64,000 nt of DNA, taken from positions 138,907,523-138,971,522 of the forward strand of contig CM066730.1 in NCBI GenBank assembly GCA_033961575.1, in the 5' to 3' direction. Numbering within the stretch: the stretch's first letter is position 1; every line of letters begins with the position of its first letter. The notes beneath the pieces were generated by a model, which ran no database searches, was not told the origin of the DNA, and saw nothing but the letters and a program-made list of their open reading frames with translations. The stretch is from Aselliscus stoliczkanus. Lineage: Eukaryota > Chordata > Mammalia > Chiroptera > Hipposideridae. Positions 11,480-22,859 of this stretch are shown one piece after another. The position numbers and the translations under genes were made by a program.

Positions 11480-11675
11480 TCTTTTTCCCGAACTAGTATG
11501 AGTGGCTACATTATTATTCCTGTAAAAGATTAAAAAATTAAGACATGGAAAGTTAAATTACTTGCCTATGGTCACACATCTAATAAGTAACACATTTGGG
11601 ATTACAGCCCAAACAAACTGGCCCTCAAATCCATGTTCTTAACCAATGTGCTGGACTGCCTCTTATAGTTTGTAA
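11480..11675 (+). repeat. MIR-like remnant
   Basis: 'ttaaattacttgcctatgg', 'tcacacatctaataagtaa' and 'gggattacagccc' follow the 3' order of MIR. The 5' part is poorly preserved. Confidence 0.55.
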
Positions 11676-11699
11676 ATTTGTCAGCCAGAGCATATTAAC

Positions 11700-12305
11700 T
11701 TTCACTAATTTATTATATTACTACACATTTATTATCTTATAGTTCTCTGGGTCAGAATTCCCACAGAAGTCTCACTGGATTAAAATCAAGATGTCTGCAG
11801 GGCTGTATTTCTTTCTGGGAGTGTTAGGGGAAATTTGCTCATTCAGTTGTTGGCAGAATTCAGTTCCTTTTCAGTTGTGGATCCAGGATCTCCACTTTCT
11901 TACTGGCTGTCAGCTGAGGGCTTTCCCCAGTTTGTAGGGGTGGCCCACATTCCTCAAGCTTATAGCTCCTATCCTTCACCTTCGAAGCCAGCTTTGGCAA
12001 GTTGAGTCCTCACATTGCACCTCTCTGACAATTTTTCCATTGTCCCATCTCTTTTTGGCAACAGTTGGGAAATGTGCCCCACTTGGAAGGACTCATATAA
12101 TTAAATTGGGTCTACTCACATAATCCAGGGTAAGATTATCCTGTCTCAAAGTCTCTAACCTTAATCATATCTGCAAAATCCCTTTTGCCATGTAATGTAA
12201 CATATTCACAAATTCTGGGGATTAGGATGTGGGCATTTGGTGGGAAAGGGCATTATTTTGGTGGTAGGATTTGGTGGGGAAGGGCATTATTTAGTCTACC
12301 ACACA
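11700..12305 (-). mobile_element. MLT1-type (MaLR) LTR remnant, antisense
   Basis: Antisense MaLR landmarks appear in order: 'ttattatcttatagttctc', 'taatccagggtaagattat', 'ttaatcatatctgcaaaat', 'cccttttgccatgtaatg', 'ttctggggattaggatgtgg' and the end 'gtctaccaca'. A short internal duplication of 'tttggtggg(a)aagggcattattt' lies at about 12236-12295. Confidence 0.65.
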
Positions 12306-12564
12306 GAGAATGCCCCCCCAATCTATGCTCTTAACCAATATACTATCCTGCACCTGTAGAATTGTATGCCAGGATGAATTTTGTATTTTGTTTCCAAAGA
12401 GCTCTTTCTCCCATGGCTCTCTCCTTTATCCCTTTTTGAACAAAGCTTTTCCAAGGAGGAAAATAGACTCTTGGGAGAATTATTGCTGTATCCCACACAG
12501 GGTTGTACAGGGTGTCTGGCAACTAATAAGCTCTCAGGAAGGTGTGTTGAATTGAAAGGATGAT

Positions 12565-12800
12565 ACCAATGGCTGCCATTTATTCAGCATGTAGGATGTA
12601 CCAAAACAAACACCATCCTACAAACTTTATCCTGATTACCTCATTCATTTCACAACTGCATGAACATGAAGGGATGTTCTGCTGTTCCTGCTTTACAGAT
12701 GAGGAAACCAAGGCATAAATAAATGACTTGCCAGAAACCACATAGCTGATCAGGAGTACAGCTAAAATTCAAATCCAGGACTGCACTCCTCAGAGTCTGA
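12565..12800 (+). repeat. MIR SINE remnant (sense)
   Basis: The sequence 'tggctgccatttattcag' ... 'tttacagatgaggaaacca' ... 'gacttgccagaaaccacata' ... 'ttcaaatccaggactgc' covers almost the full element. Confidence 0.85.
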
Positions 12801-13419
12801 GGTTTTTCCACTTCATGACCCTGCAGGGCGAGGAGCCATATTCCATGCCAAATGCTGATGGTGCCAGTGGGGAGGCTTACTCTCGGGACCTAGATGGAAT
12901 CCCTCAAAGGACCATTTGGGAACTTCACAGATTTCTTTTACAATCAATAGTGAATCCTGGTGGACATCTTCCAGTTGTCATTTCCCTCCAGGAACCATTC
13001 TCTATCATTTCTAAATCCTATCAGAGGTTTCACTATTGCTTTTTATGATGAACTTTAGGAAGAAATTGTTGGACGGTTGGGGGTGAGTCTGAAAGGGGAA
13101 GAAACAAGCATGATGTCTCAAAAGACCCCGGCACTTCATGGCCAACAAGAGGAGAATGAATTGGGACCAGGAAGGGTCAAAACCAGGGATGGAGATGAAA
13201 GGACAAGCCTGGGACCAGGAGGTAAGGCTCAGTCAAAGTCAGGGGCACTGATCAGATTCAGAAGGAGGGCAAAGCCCAGACCAAAAGAGATCCGAGTGGC
13301 TGCCATTTAAGGTTATTGGCCACCCACTGCCTGCTGTTTGGGGTCTGGGAAAAAGGAGAGGGTTGGAGCAGATAGTTCAATTCTGTGAGAATGCGGTGGG
13401 AACATAGGTGCCTGAGACT

Positions 13420-13620
13420 GACTAGATGCAAATTCTGGTAAAGCTGCTTGTCAGTGTGTGATCTTGGATCAAGTTGCTTGACCTCCCTATGCCTCAGCTT
13501 CCTCATTTGTAAAATGGGGACAATATACCCATTGCAAACATGCTAGTCAGTGCAAAGCACTGTGAGCCACTGTGAGCCAGACACTACTGTTAGCTGTTGT
13601 AAATAGTTATATTAAACTTG
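13420..13620 (-). repeat. MIR SINE remnant (antisense)
   Basis: 'tgtgtgatcttggatcaag', 'cctatgcctcagcttcctc' and 'atttgtaaaatggggaca' are antisense MIR landmarks. Confidence 0.8.
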
Positions 13621-13634
13621 AGGATATGCAATAT

Positions 13635-13745
13635 CCAATGTAAGCTCCATGAAGGGAAGGGCTGTTTCTTTTTATTTGCTTCTGCATTCCCAAAGTCTAG
13701 CACAGTACCTGGAACATAGCAGGTGCTCAATAATTAATGCAGATT
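13635..13745 (+). repeat. L2 LINE 3' end remnant
   Basis: 'taagctccatgaagggaagg' ... 'cattcccaaagtctagcac' ... 'catagcaggtgctcaataa' is the familiar L2 3' terminus. Shorter copies occur near 22490-22570, 26945-27010, 35075-35170 and 35343-35425. Confidence 0.75.
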
Positions 13746-15204
13746 GAAGAGTTAGATAGATGAGATGGTTATAGATGTCCCCTAGAAGGGCTTGTTCTGG
13801 ACTGGCAGTTTAAAGAGGGCCAAATATGTCCCTTTGATATCCGGGAGTAACTGTTTGATATCCGGGAGGTAGATTTCAAAGTCCACCCAAATCTCAGCTT
13901 TCAAATTATTCGGAAGTAAAAGGAAGAAAAATTAAGCTAAGTTTCTTAAGGAAAGTTTCTTAAGGAAAAGCAACATGGAACACATGTAAAGGCGTGTTCA
14001 TACATATAAACACTTTACGAGTAGAAATAATACAAAACAAGAAGTGAAGAAAAATAATGCAATATAATATGCAAAAAGTTAATAGCTTTACTGTATAAAG
14101 ACCTAGGAAAAATTGATTAGAAAAACAATGATCTAATCAGGGCCTCAGCTAGGTACCTTTGAGCAAATTACAAAAGGTACCCTCCTCTGGGCAGATAAAT
14201 TAGAAAAAGACACCCCATCTAGTTGGACCCAGCCTTACAAGTAAATGCTTGGCAAGTATAAAGGTAGGTAAGCAGCTTTGTAAGAAGAAAACTGCACAGG
14301 TAAATGATGGGAGTCAGGCTCGATTTTGGCCGCCGCACCCCTTGGTTCTTGGTGCATCACATATACCGAACAACCTTATGAGACAGTTAAAAATTAATCA
14401 GGGCATATTACAATTGTCTAGTAGCCATACAAAACACTTAAACTTGGTCATCATTTATTTTACTATGCTTTTGAAAAACAAAGATACAGAGCTGTGAATG
14501 AATCGACATTAGCCACCTACTACGTTTCACTGCTACACTAGAAAAGGGGCGGCGGCAAGCAGCAGAATTTGTTTTTGCCCTTAAAGATCTCGTATTTCAG
14601 CTAAGTGGTGATGGAGGGATAGGGGAATAAATGAAACAGGTAATTCTAATAATGTGAGATAAGTGTCATGATAAGGGAATACAGGGCTACGAGAACATTC
14701 AGCATAAAGAACCAATGTGATCTGGGGTGGAAGTGGGCATCAGTTCAGGGAAGAGATGCGTGAGAAAGTTATGTTTGAACTGAGATCTGAGGATACACAG
14801 GACTCTGTCAGGCATAGGAGGAGGAAGAGGAAATGGATTGAGGAGGAAGGCAGATGAGCAATATTTGAGTGTATCAGTGAGGACTATTTTCTCTGCAACT
14901 CAACTCAAACTGCTTGAAGCAAGAGAAACTTGTTGACTGATGTAACTGGGAAATGAAAGGGAGGTGTTAGCTTCAGGCATGGCTGGAGGCAAGGATTTCA
15001 AATAGTGTCAAGTTTCTGTTTCTCTCTTTATGTGTTTATTTTGCTCTTGCCTTGACCTCATTTTCTAGGCCAGCTTTCTCCTCCTGGGCAAGGTAGCTGC
15101 CAGCAGCTCCAGTCTTGTGTTCTCCTGATTTAAGAGCCACACAGAGGAATTTTGTCTCCTTCCAACTTCCAAATATGATATTGGTCTGATGGGTCTGTTG
15201 AGTC

Positions 15205-15500
15205 CCTAGTTGAATAGTGTCTCCCCCGCCCCAAATTCATATCCACCTGAGATGGAACCTCAGAATGTGACTTTTGGGAATACAGTCTTTGTAGGTATTG
15301 ATTAAGCTAAGGATCTTGAGAGAATATCATCCTGGACTTGGGGTGGTGCCTTAAATCCAATGACTGATGTCTTTATAAGAAGAGAGGACACACAGAAACA
15401 CAGAGAAGATGGCACCATGAAGTCAGCGACAGAGATAGCAGTGATGCATCTGTCCGCCAAGGGGCCCACTTGTACGGGAATGCATTAGTGATCTTGTCCT
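15205..15500 (+). mobile_element. MLT1-type (MaLR) LTR remnant, sense
   Basis: 'gttgaatagtgtctccccc', 'cctcagaatgtgacttttgg', 'tctttataagaagagagga' and 'acacagagaagatggcacc' are sense-strand MaLR LTR landmarks. The 3' end is lost. Confidence 0.7.
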
Positions 15501-15694
15501 GGGATTTGGAGCCAGGCAACCTGGATCTCAGAGTCAACACCTACAATCTCTTAGTAAGAATGTCTAAACACAAAGTGCCTCAGGTGCACAGAAGTGGGGC
15601 AACTTACCAGGCCTGGTGCAGATTATGCAGGACTTGCCAGAGTGGGTGATTTTGGTCCTGTGTTTTGAAGAATGAATTAGCTAGGTAACAGGAG

Positions 15695-16560
15695 AAAAGG
15701 CATTTGTATGCCCAGTGGTAGATGATTGGATTAAGAAACTGTGGGGGCTGGCCGAGTGGCTCAGTTGGTTAAGAGCTTGCTCAAGAGTGCGAGCTGAGCT
15801 CTGAGCAACAGCAGTTCGATACCCAGCCCGAGCTGAGCTGCTGCTGAGCTGCCAACAGGTGGCAGGATGGCCCAGATTAAGAAAATAAAAGAGAGAGAAA
15901 CTGTGGTACATTTATACAATGGAGTATTACGCAGCTATAAAGAAGAAAGAAATCGTACCATTTGCAACAATATGGGTGAACCTAGAGAACATTATGCTAA
16001 GTGAAATAAGTCAGTCAGAGAAAGACAAATACCATATGATCTCACTTATATGTGGAATCTAAAGAACTGAATAAATGAGCAATGTAAACAGAAATAATCT
16101 TAGAGACACAAAGGAAAAACTGATGAGGGCTAGATGGGATGGGGGTGGGCATGAGGGAGAAGGGGAAGGGACGAGGCAACATAAACTGGTAACTACAATA
16201 TTGCCACAGGGATAGAACAGACAATTTAGGGAATATAATCAATAAGGTTGTAAATATTTTTTAGGGGACTAGATGGACTCATGTCTTGTTAGGGACACCA
16301 CTTTATGGATGGTGTAGAGACCTGACCACTGCACTGTACATTTGAAGCTGCCGCTGAATAATATTAGATGTTGACTAGAATTTAACACATATATAGTCAT
16401 GGGATGTGGAGTGTAGTGTGGTGATGGAGTCAAGGGAATTGTAATAGATATGTATATCGGGGTCACTTTGTAAGGGGTGAAAAGGATAACTATTACATTG
16501 TTTTGTACATCTGTAACTAATGATAATAATAATAATAAACAAAACAAAACAACAAAAAAA
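15695..16560 (+). mobile_element. L1 3' end, sense, interrupted by a SINE
   Basis: Just before the SINE, 'gattggattaagaaactg' continues after it as 'tacatttatacaatggagta', 'cgcagctataaagaag', 'aagtgaaataagtcagtc' and 'cactgtacatttgaag'-type 3' UTR sequence. The element ends in an A-rich tail near 16505-16560. This is the last part of L1 ORF2 plus the 3' UTR. Confidence 0.85.
15745..15895 (+). mobile_element. tRNA-headed SINE inserted in L1, with target-site duplication
   Basis: The head 'gggctggccgagtggctcag' with 'ttggttaagagc' carries the A-box. 'cagttcgatacccagc' looks like a B-box, and the A-rich end is 'aagaaaataaaagag'. It is flanked on both sides by the 11-base duplication 'agaaactgtgg' (15734-15744 and 15896-15906), which in the intact L1 occurs once. 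The boundaries are therefore well defined. Confidence 0.9.
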
Positions 16561-16639
16561 GACAGTTTTATTTCTTCCATCCCAATCTGTATACCTTTGG
16601 TTTACTTTTTAAATATTTAGTCCTATTGTCCCCATAAGT

Positions 16640-16795
16640 CAGACTAGCTAATATGTATTAATTGTTTTCTATGTCCCAGGCACTATTCCAAGCATTTCAT
16701 ATGTATTTACTCATTTAAATACTCAGTATTTACTCATATTAATTCTGTAATTATGTACTACTATTATCTCAATTTTACAGTTGATATTAATCTGT
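16640..16795 (+). repeat. MIR SINE remnant (sense)
   Basis: 'agctaatatgtattaattg' and 'tatgtcccaggcactattcc' followed by 'aagcatttcatatgtattt' match the MIR 5' half. Confidence 0.75.
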
Positions 16796-16799
16796 AGTT

Positions 16800-17000
16800 T
16801 TCCTTTCTTGTAATGTCTATCTGGTTTTGGTGTTAGAGTAATGTTGTCCCTACAGAGTGAGTTAGGAGGTATTTCCTATACTTCTGTATATTCTGGAAGA
16901 GACTGTAGAGAATTGGTATTAATTCTTCCTTAATGTTTGCTAAAATTCACCAATGAAACCATCTGGATCTTGTGGTTCTGTTTTGGAAGATTATTAATTA
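16800..17000 (-). mobile_element. L1 ORF2 fragment, antisense
   Basis: 'aattggtattaattcttcc' and 'caatgaaaccatctggatc' are antisense L1 ORF2. A purer copy of the same segment lies near 28860-28940. Confidence 0.7.
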
Positions 17001-18015
17001 ATTATTTATTTACTTTTCTTTAAAAATTATAGCCTTATTCAGATTTAAAAAAAAAAAAGGCATTTGTAGCAGAAGCTACTGATGCCTGCCCATAGCTCCC
17101 TGCATGCTGGTGTTTGGCCTGCATTTCTGCACATGCTGATCAAACTTGCAACTGCCAGCACCTGAAACCCTTTGCTTGAGACTTTTTTCTGGGCCCACAG
17201 AAGCACATGCAGGAGGCTGGAAGTGCCAGAGAATTAATCACCCCCAGGACAACCCTCAACCAGTGACTAGCTGGAGCTGCTGAGTAAATGGCCCAGCAAC
17301 TTCATTTCTCAGTTGGGAAAACTCTGAGGTATAACACGTGTTCCATAGTCTCTCCACATTTTCAAAGGGACTCCACTCCATTTGCCCCTATTTGTAACTT
17401 GGTTGTTAATGAATCATTTATTAGCTTCCCCCCTTCCCTGCCTTCCTTGTTTACTCCCCAGCCAGTGCATCTTGGGATGATCACCTCCCAAATAAATTAC
17501 TTGCATTTGAATCCTTTATTAGGGTATCCTTCTGAGAGAATCCCCAAATATGACAGCACCCCACACAGAAAGAATAGCATGTGCAAGAGCATGAGAATAA
17601 ATATAAGCACAAAAAAATCTCACAGCAAATTTAAGGGAATGTCCAAATTATTTGAGAACCTGTTGCGTGGTCTCTTGGTCTAATAGGTGAAGAATTATTT
17701 GGGGCTTAGAAATAAACAGATACTATGTTGTAATGACCCCTGTTTTATTTTGAGATTTGTTGGAGTTTGGAAAATAGCAGGGGATTATTAATTTTCCCTG
17801 GAGCACTCAGACCTACTCAATGCCTGGCTCAGAGTGTACACTCCATAAGTATTTTTGAATTAATGAACTTGTTGATTGTATTGAAATTGGTGTATTAAAA
17901 ATGTCCAGGGTTTACTACATAATGCATGTTCAATTAATGTTTGTTGAACAGAATTTAAGAGCACAGTGGAAAGCCAAAGGAAAGCTGAAGAAAATCCTTT
18001 ATTTGAACAGGTATT

Positions 18016-18030
18016 CTGCCACCTGCTGGT
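18016..18030 (-). promoter_or_regulatory. Candidate CTCF motif
   Basis: Read on the minus strand the core is CCAGCAGGTGGCAG, a full fit to the CTCF core pattern CCASYAGRKGGC. It is a sequence match only; occupancy is unknown. Confidence 0.4.
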
Positions 18031-18474
18031 GATATTGTGGAGGGGGACTTTGCAGGTGGTGGTTTTGTACTCCTGAATCTGGGGGACTTTGATTTTAGTT
18101 AGGGTTCAAGATTGTAAGCTGAGTTATTTATAACAGTAAAACAATAGAAATAGTTAAAATGTTCATAAACAAAACACAGGAATGATTTTAAATGATGCAA
18201 TATCCTTTCCATAGAACACCATGTAGTGATTAACATGAATTAAGTTGATCTATATCCACTGATAAAGAAATTTCTCCAAAACCTGTTTCTCAAGTGATAA
18301 ACTTGAAGTCACAGAAAATACATATAATATGATGTCATCATGTACTCTGTATCTTTGGTTGTTTGAGAGGCAGCCTCAGCAACACATTAGGGTAGGATGA
18401 GGCGATCTTTAAGTCCCTTCCAGTTCTTAGATTCTGTAATCCTAAGAAATTAAAGTTTATATTTCCTTTAAAAT

Positions 18475-19560
18475 ATATACTGCCTTGAAACATATAAGAA
18501 AACTAAAACTTTATGGAGAGACATAAAAGAATACCTGGATAAATGGAGACACATGTCAGTTTCCTGGATTGATAGATTCAACATTGCAAAGATATAAAAT
18601 TCCTCAGAATTAATCTGTTTAAAAACAACAGCAATAAAACAAATCAAACCCCCAGTATATTTTTGGTGGGGAGGGCTTAAAAGATAGTTCTAAAGTTCAT
18701 CTGGAAGATCAAATGTTTAAGAAGAGCCAGAAAATATTTGAAAATAAAATCTATATTGTAAAGTTAGAGTAATTTGAATTATGTATTAGTGCCAGACTAG
18801 ACAGACAAAGCAACAAAACAGAAAGTCCAGAAACATATATGGGTACTTATGATTTTTTAAATATATAATAAAAGTGACACCTTGGGTCAGTCAGGGAAGG
18901 ATGGGTTATTCAATACATTTTGGGGACAGCAGTTACCTTGGTGGTCCTCCCCATGAGAAGGGTCATGCATGTGTCTTTTGTAAAAGTTCTAGTGGCCTAA
19001 TCATGCACAAAATATTTTAGGCTATATTTTTCTGTCTTATCTTTCAATGAAATACATTCCTGGTAGATTAAAAGTTTAAGAAAGAACACAATCGTTAAAT
19101 ACTAGAAAAAAATTGGTAAATATATAATCCTGGGATTGAGACAGAAAGTAAATACAACCTCAAAGGCAGAAATCACAATGAAAGTTGGATAGGTTTATCT
19201 ATTTCAAAGCTTTAAAAATTATGTATATATGTATACATGAATTAACGAAGTTGAAAGACAAACATCAAGCTACATAAATGACAGGCAATTATTAAAACTA
19301 TAAAACATTTTTAAAAGTCAATGTAATTAAAATGAATTTTTTTATAGAAAAATTGGTTAAGGGCATGAACAGGCCATTTGCTAGGGAAGAAATCCAAACA
19401 ACATATAAGCATAAAAAAGTGTTTACAGCATTAGGAATAAAATGAATGCACATTTAAATAACAGAAACGTTTCATCCTATCAAAGTTTTAAATATTTCCA
19501 GTAATTTAAATCTTTCATCTCAAGAGGGTTACATATCAAAATGTCAACAATGATTATCTT
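18475..19560 (+). mobile_element. Decayed L1 ORF2 3' fragment, sense
   Basis: Fragments follow L1 ORF2 order: 'tttcctggattgatagattc', 'aacattgcaaagatata', 'agaaagtccagaaacatata', 'gaacaggccatttgctagg' and 'ggaagaaatccaaacaacat'. The copy is old and has many indels. Confidence 0.65.
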
Positions 19561-19942
19561 TCAGAAGTGGGGTTAAGTGTATTTTTCTCTTTTTTGTGTT
19601 GCTTTTCTGTAGCATTAATATTTTCCTTGTGTGATCAATGAATAATAGTTTGCACTGACTCTTAGAAAAGTGCTCAACTTGAATCTCTGGAGAAATCATT
19701 TCTGAGTCGTGAGCAAGAATGCATCCAAGCTGCAGCCATCCCTGTGGGGCTAGCCTGGAGCATGCTGGGACATGTTGAATCATCTTGGCTCCCAACTTCA
19801 GGAACGGGGTCTGGGTGGCTGCTGTGTAGAGAAGGGGAATGAGACAGAGGCAGGGAGACCAGTTAGCAAGCTAGCGCAATAGCAATCCAGGTGGGTATTT
19901 ATAACAATTTTACAATTGAACTTGGTGTGACCACTCTCTTCA

Positions 19943-19945
<3 letters not shown>

Positions 19946-19975
<30 letters not shown>
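19946..19975 (+). repeat. Poly(A) tract
   Basis: About 29 A residues, probably the tail of a retroelement whose body I cannot name. No clear target-site duplication was found. Confidence 0.8.
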
Positions 19976-19977
<2 letters not shown>

Positions 19978-20529
19978 AAATGTCATGTCTGTTCATCTTA
20001 TATGGGAAAAAGGGCTGGAATGAGAAGAAAATACAGCACGTCAAACACCTGAATGAGGAAAACATTGAGCGAACTTTTGTTGAAGTAAGATATACAAATG
20101 AAGATGCTGCAGTTGTCTATATTGGGGAGATTACAGATTCAGAACCAGTCATTTCCAACATTTGGAACAGTCATTGTAGGTACATTTTTAAGAAAAATGA
20201 AAGGCCACTTCAGTCAAGGTACCCCCCATCCATTGCAGCCTGCCAAGTATGTGACCCTCGCAAATCCTGCGGCCATCTCACCTGGCTCTTAGCCTGAATC
20301 TAGATCAGCAGAGACTTGTATTGCCTGTTGAGCTCCTGTCTTTACTTGCTTCTAATACAGGTCATGCCTAATAATGCTTCGGAGTTAGTCTCTCCTTTAA
20401 CTCAGTATTCAGCCTTTAGTACTTCCTCACAGAGATGTGAATGAAAGTCTTTCTGTATCAAAGCAGCCCCCACTTCTGGAGAAAACTGAGTTGCCTGAGA
20501 TTCGGTTCCTTGGAAACAAACTCAGAGGT

Positions 20530-22310
20530 AAAAGTCTTTGTGTGCAAGTTTGTTAGGGGAGGGGGTCCGGCGGGTGGTCCTCAGGGACACCTATGAGGGA
20601 GTGAGGGCAAGAGGGCTGGGTGGAAGGAGAGGTGGGGCTTCTCAGTCAATCCTATGAACAGCTCTGGAGTTAGGATGACCCTGCAGCGAGCGTGGTCTTC
20701 AACAGAAGCACAGGGGCCAGGCCTTTGTACCCCCACATTAACTAGTCACTGGATGCATGATGTCCTGGGGACAAGGCATAATATTTGGATGAGGCAGGTC
20801 TTCAGTCAAGAAAAATCTCCAGGGAGGAAGGCTGCTGAATTGCCCTGGCCAATTGTAGAGAGAGAAAAGAAGATCCTGGACTAAGTGGGCTTGCTGAAAT
20901 GATTTCTTGAAGGAGGCAACAGGGGATGCACTGGTGAGCGGAGTACCAGTGTCACTAAGAAGTTCACAGGGTACTGTCCTCTGCAGGCCAGGGAGGATGG
21001 TAAGAGAAGCAATCACAGGGCTGGGCTTGATAATATCCAGAGAGTAATAGAAGTAATTGAAGCCAGGTGGTAGCTATAACTACCAGAAGTCTGGAAGCCG
21101 GAGGCTATGGTAATTACTATAACTGCTGGCAAGGTCAGAGGGGCAGCCTTGGGGGCCAGGTCTGCAGGGGGTTGTGAAGGTATTTAATAGTACAGGGTGT
21201 CCCTAGGGGATAAACAGATGGGTAGCCTTACAGAGTTTTGCTTAATATCTACAACCAGAAGAAGGCAAAAATGAAGTAGGAGTCTGAGGGGTGTTCCCCC
21301 CAGTCCCCCCAAGGCATGCTCCTTGCTGAATTCTCAGATAGGAGTCAATTTTCAGACCCAGACCACAGGACCCATTGAGTAAAAAGATGGCTGAGTTCCT
21401 AAGAAGAAGGACCCAATAACACTGACACAAATATTTACTGTAATGATTATTCTATCACCTATGACCATTTTCTCAGCTAACTAAATGTTGGGGAAAGAGC
21501 AATACCCAGACATTGCACAGGATCTGAAAAGATCTTGTTACCCAGAACCCCAAAGTGTTATTATGACCCCTCTGTAAGAGTGGGGGCTTATGGAGGTCAG
21601 GTAATAAGCAGAGTGCTAGACAATACCAGCTTACAATGTGTCCATAGACCCATCCAGTGGTCATTTCTACAGTCCCTGAGTGCATAATTGGGAATATATA
21701 TTGGGTAGCTGGAGGAACTTCACATTAGGTGCTTGGCCTTCGGTTCTCATGGTGGAGAAGACCAAGTGAAAGCCTCTGAAACTGTCCCTTCCTTATCAAG
21801 TTGAGATAATAAAACCAATATTTCATCCAAGGGGGTGGGGGATGGAATGATGGGGAAGATTAATGTCACCACTAACCACCTAAAGCATGCAGGAATGGTC
21901 ATCCAGTCATATCTTCATTTAATTTGCTAGTCTGGCCCCTTCAGAAACTAGAAGAATGGTTTATAGACTACTGCAGACCTAACCATGTAGCAGTCCTGAT
22001 CACAGCCATTGTGCCAGCTCTGTATCTGTCATGATACAGTCCAGATGGATCTGGATCACCTGGACATCCTACAGAACATCACACCCATCTGTTACATTGA
22101 TGATATTATGCAAATCAGGCAGGACTAGCAAGAGGTGGCTGGGACATGGGAAGCCTTGGTAAGACACAAGTGCTTCAGAGGGTGGGAGATAAACTCAGGA
22201 AGATTCAGGGAGCTGCTACTTCAGTTTTGAGGGAACCAGTGGTCAAGGATCTGCCAGGGTAGTTCCTTCAAAGTCAAAGGCAAACTATAAAACACAGATA
22301 CGCAAGCTAA
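20530..22310 (+). mobile_element. ERVL-type endogenous retrovirus internal remnant
   Basis: The stretch has the composition and several nucleotide landmarks of class III (ERVL) internal sequence and ends in a recognisable pol segment. It is riddled with stops and frameshifts and carries deletions. I see no complete gag or env. Flanking LTRs are not confidently recognised, although the region left of 20660 may be LTR-derived. Its left limit is uncertain. Confidence 0.6.
21930..22265 (+). pseudogene. Broken ERVL-type reverse transcriptase (pol) fragment
   Basis: Two pieces of an RT palm domain are visible. From 21933 one frame shows the WPLQK-like N-terminal block through a VPAL block. After a +1 frameshift and an in-frame TGA, a second frame from 22048 contains the catalytic YIDD box at 22093-22104 and a downstream GWEIN block. 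An in-frame TAG lies at 22126-22128. The segment between the blocks, including the first catalytic aspartate and the QG-SP box, is missing, so it cannot encode an active enzyme. The order of blocks and the YIDDI form fit ERVL more than class I or II elements; this family call is from memory. Confidence 0.75.
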
Positions 22311-22859
22311 AAGAAAACCATTACTTATAAGCCCTTTAAAAGTGATACCTAAAACTGTTCAGTGTTACATCCTTTCCAATGTTTTTCATTGTGCATAGAA
22401 GTATAAATACAACAAACTAACATGGACTCATATCACTCTCCAGTATCCTGTTGATTGACTTGCTTAGTCTATCTGTCCTCACTGTGAGGTAAGCTCCATG
22501 AAAGTCAGGTCTTTGTCTTGTTTCCTGCTGGACCTGGTGCTCAATCAATATTTTTGGTGGAATGAATGAAGTGTACTCGCCACATCGTTTTGTAACCAGC
22601 TATTGTCAACTACCTTCCCCTGTTTGAAAATGCGCCTCTCCAGAAGTTAATGTGAATGCAGAGTTCTCCCACTCCAGAAACTACTATCAGAGCCATCTCA
22701 GAACCCAAAAACCTTCGCCTTTTGGCAGCCCTCAAGTATCTTTTCCTTTCTGCTAGCATTGCCTGAGAACCTACAGCGGATGCACCCTTACGGAGATCCC
22801 TCTTTAGATCACCCAGCACAGCTAACAGGTCCCACCTGCACCGTCACTGAAGCTCTATT

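Larger units (their letters stand above)
8150..22850. other. TACSTD2-OMA1 intergenic region
   Basis: About 14.7 kb with no supported gene. It contains MIR and L2 remnants, two MLT1-type LTRs, L1 3' fragments, two tRNA-headed SINEs, a (TG)19 repeat and an ERVL-like internal fragment, each listed separately. Apparently unique stretches with nothing recognisable include about 8160-8640, 8700-9640, 10830-11460, 12820-13420, 13750-14700, 17050-17780 and 19560-19940. Confidence 0.75.

Noticed and set aside
15745..15820. tRNA gene-like A-box and B-box
   Set aside because: It is the head of a SINE with an A-rich tail and target-site duplication, and lacks a proper tRNA cloverleaf and CCA-end context. 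The same applies to the SINEs at 10065, 33385, 59106 and 59542.
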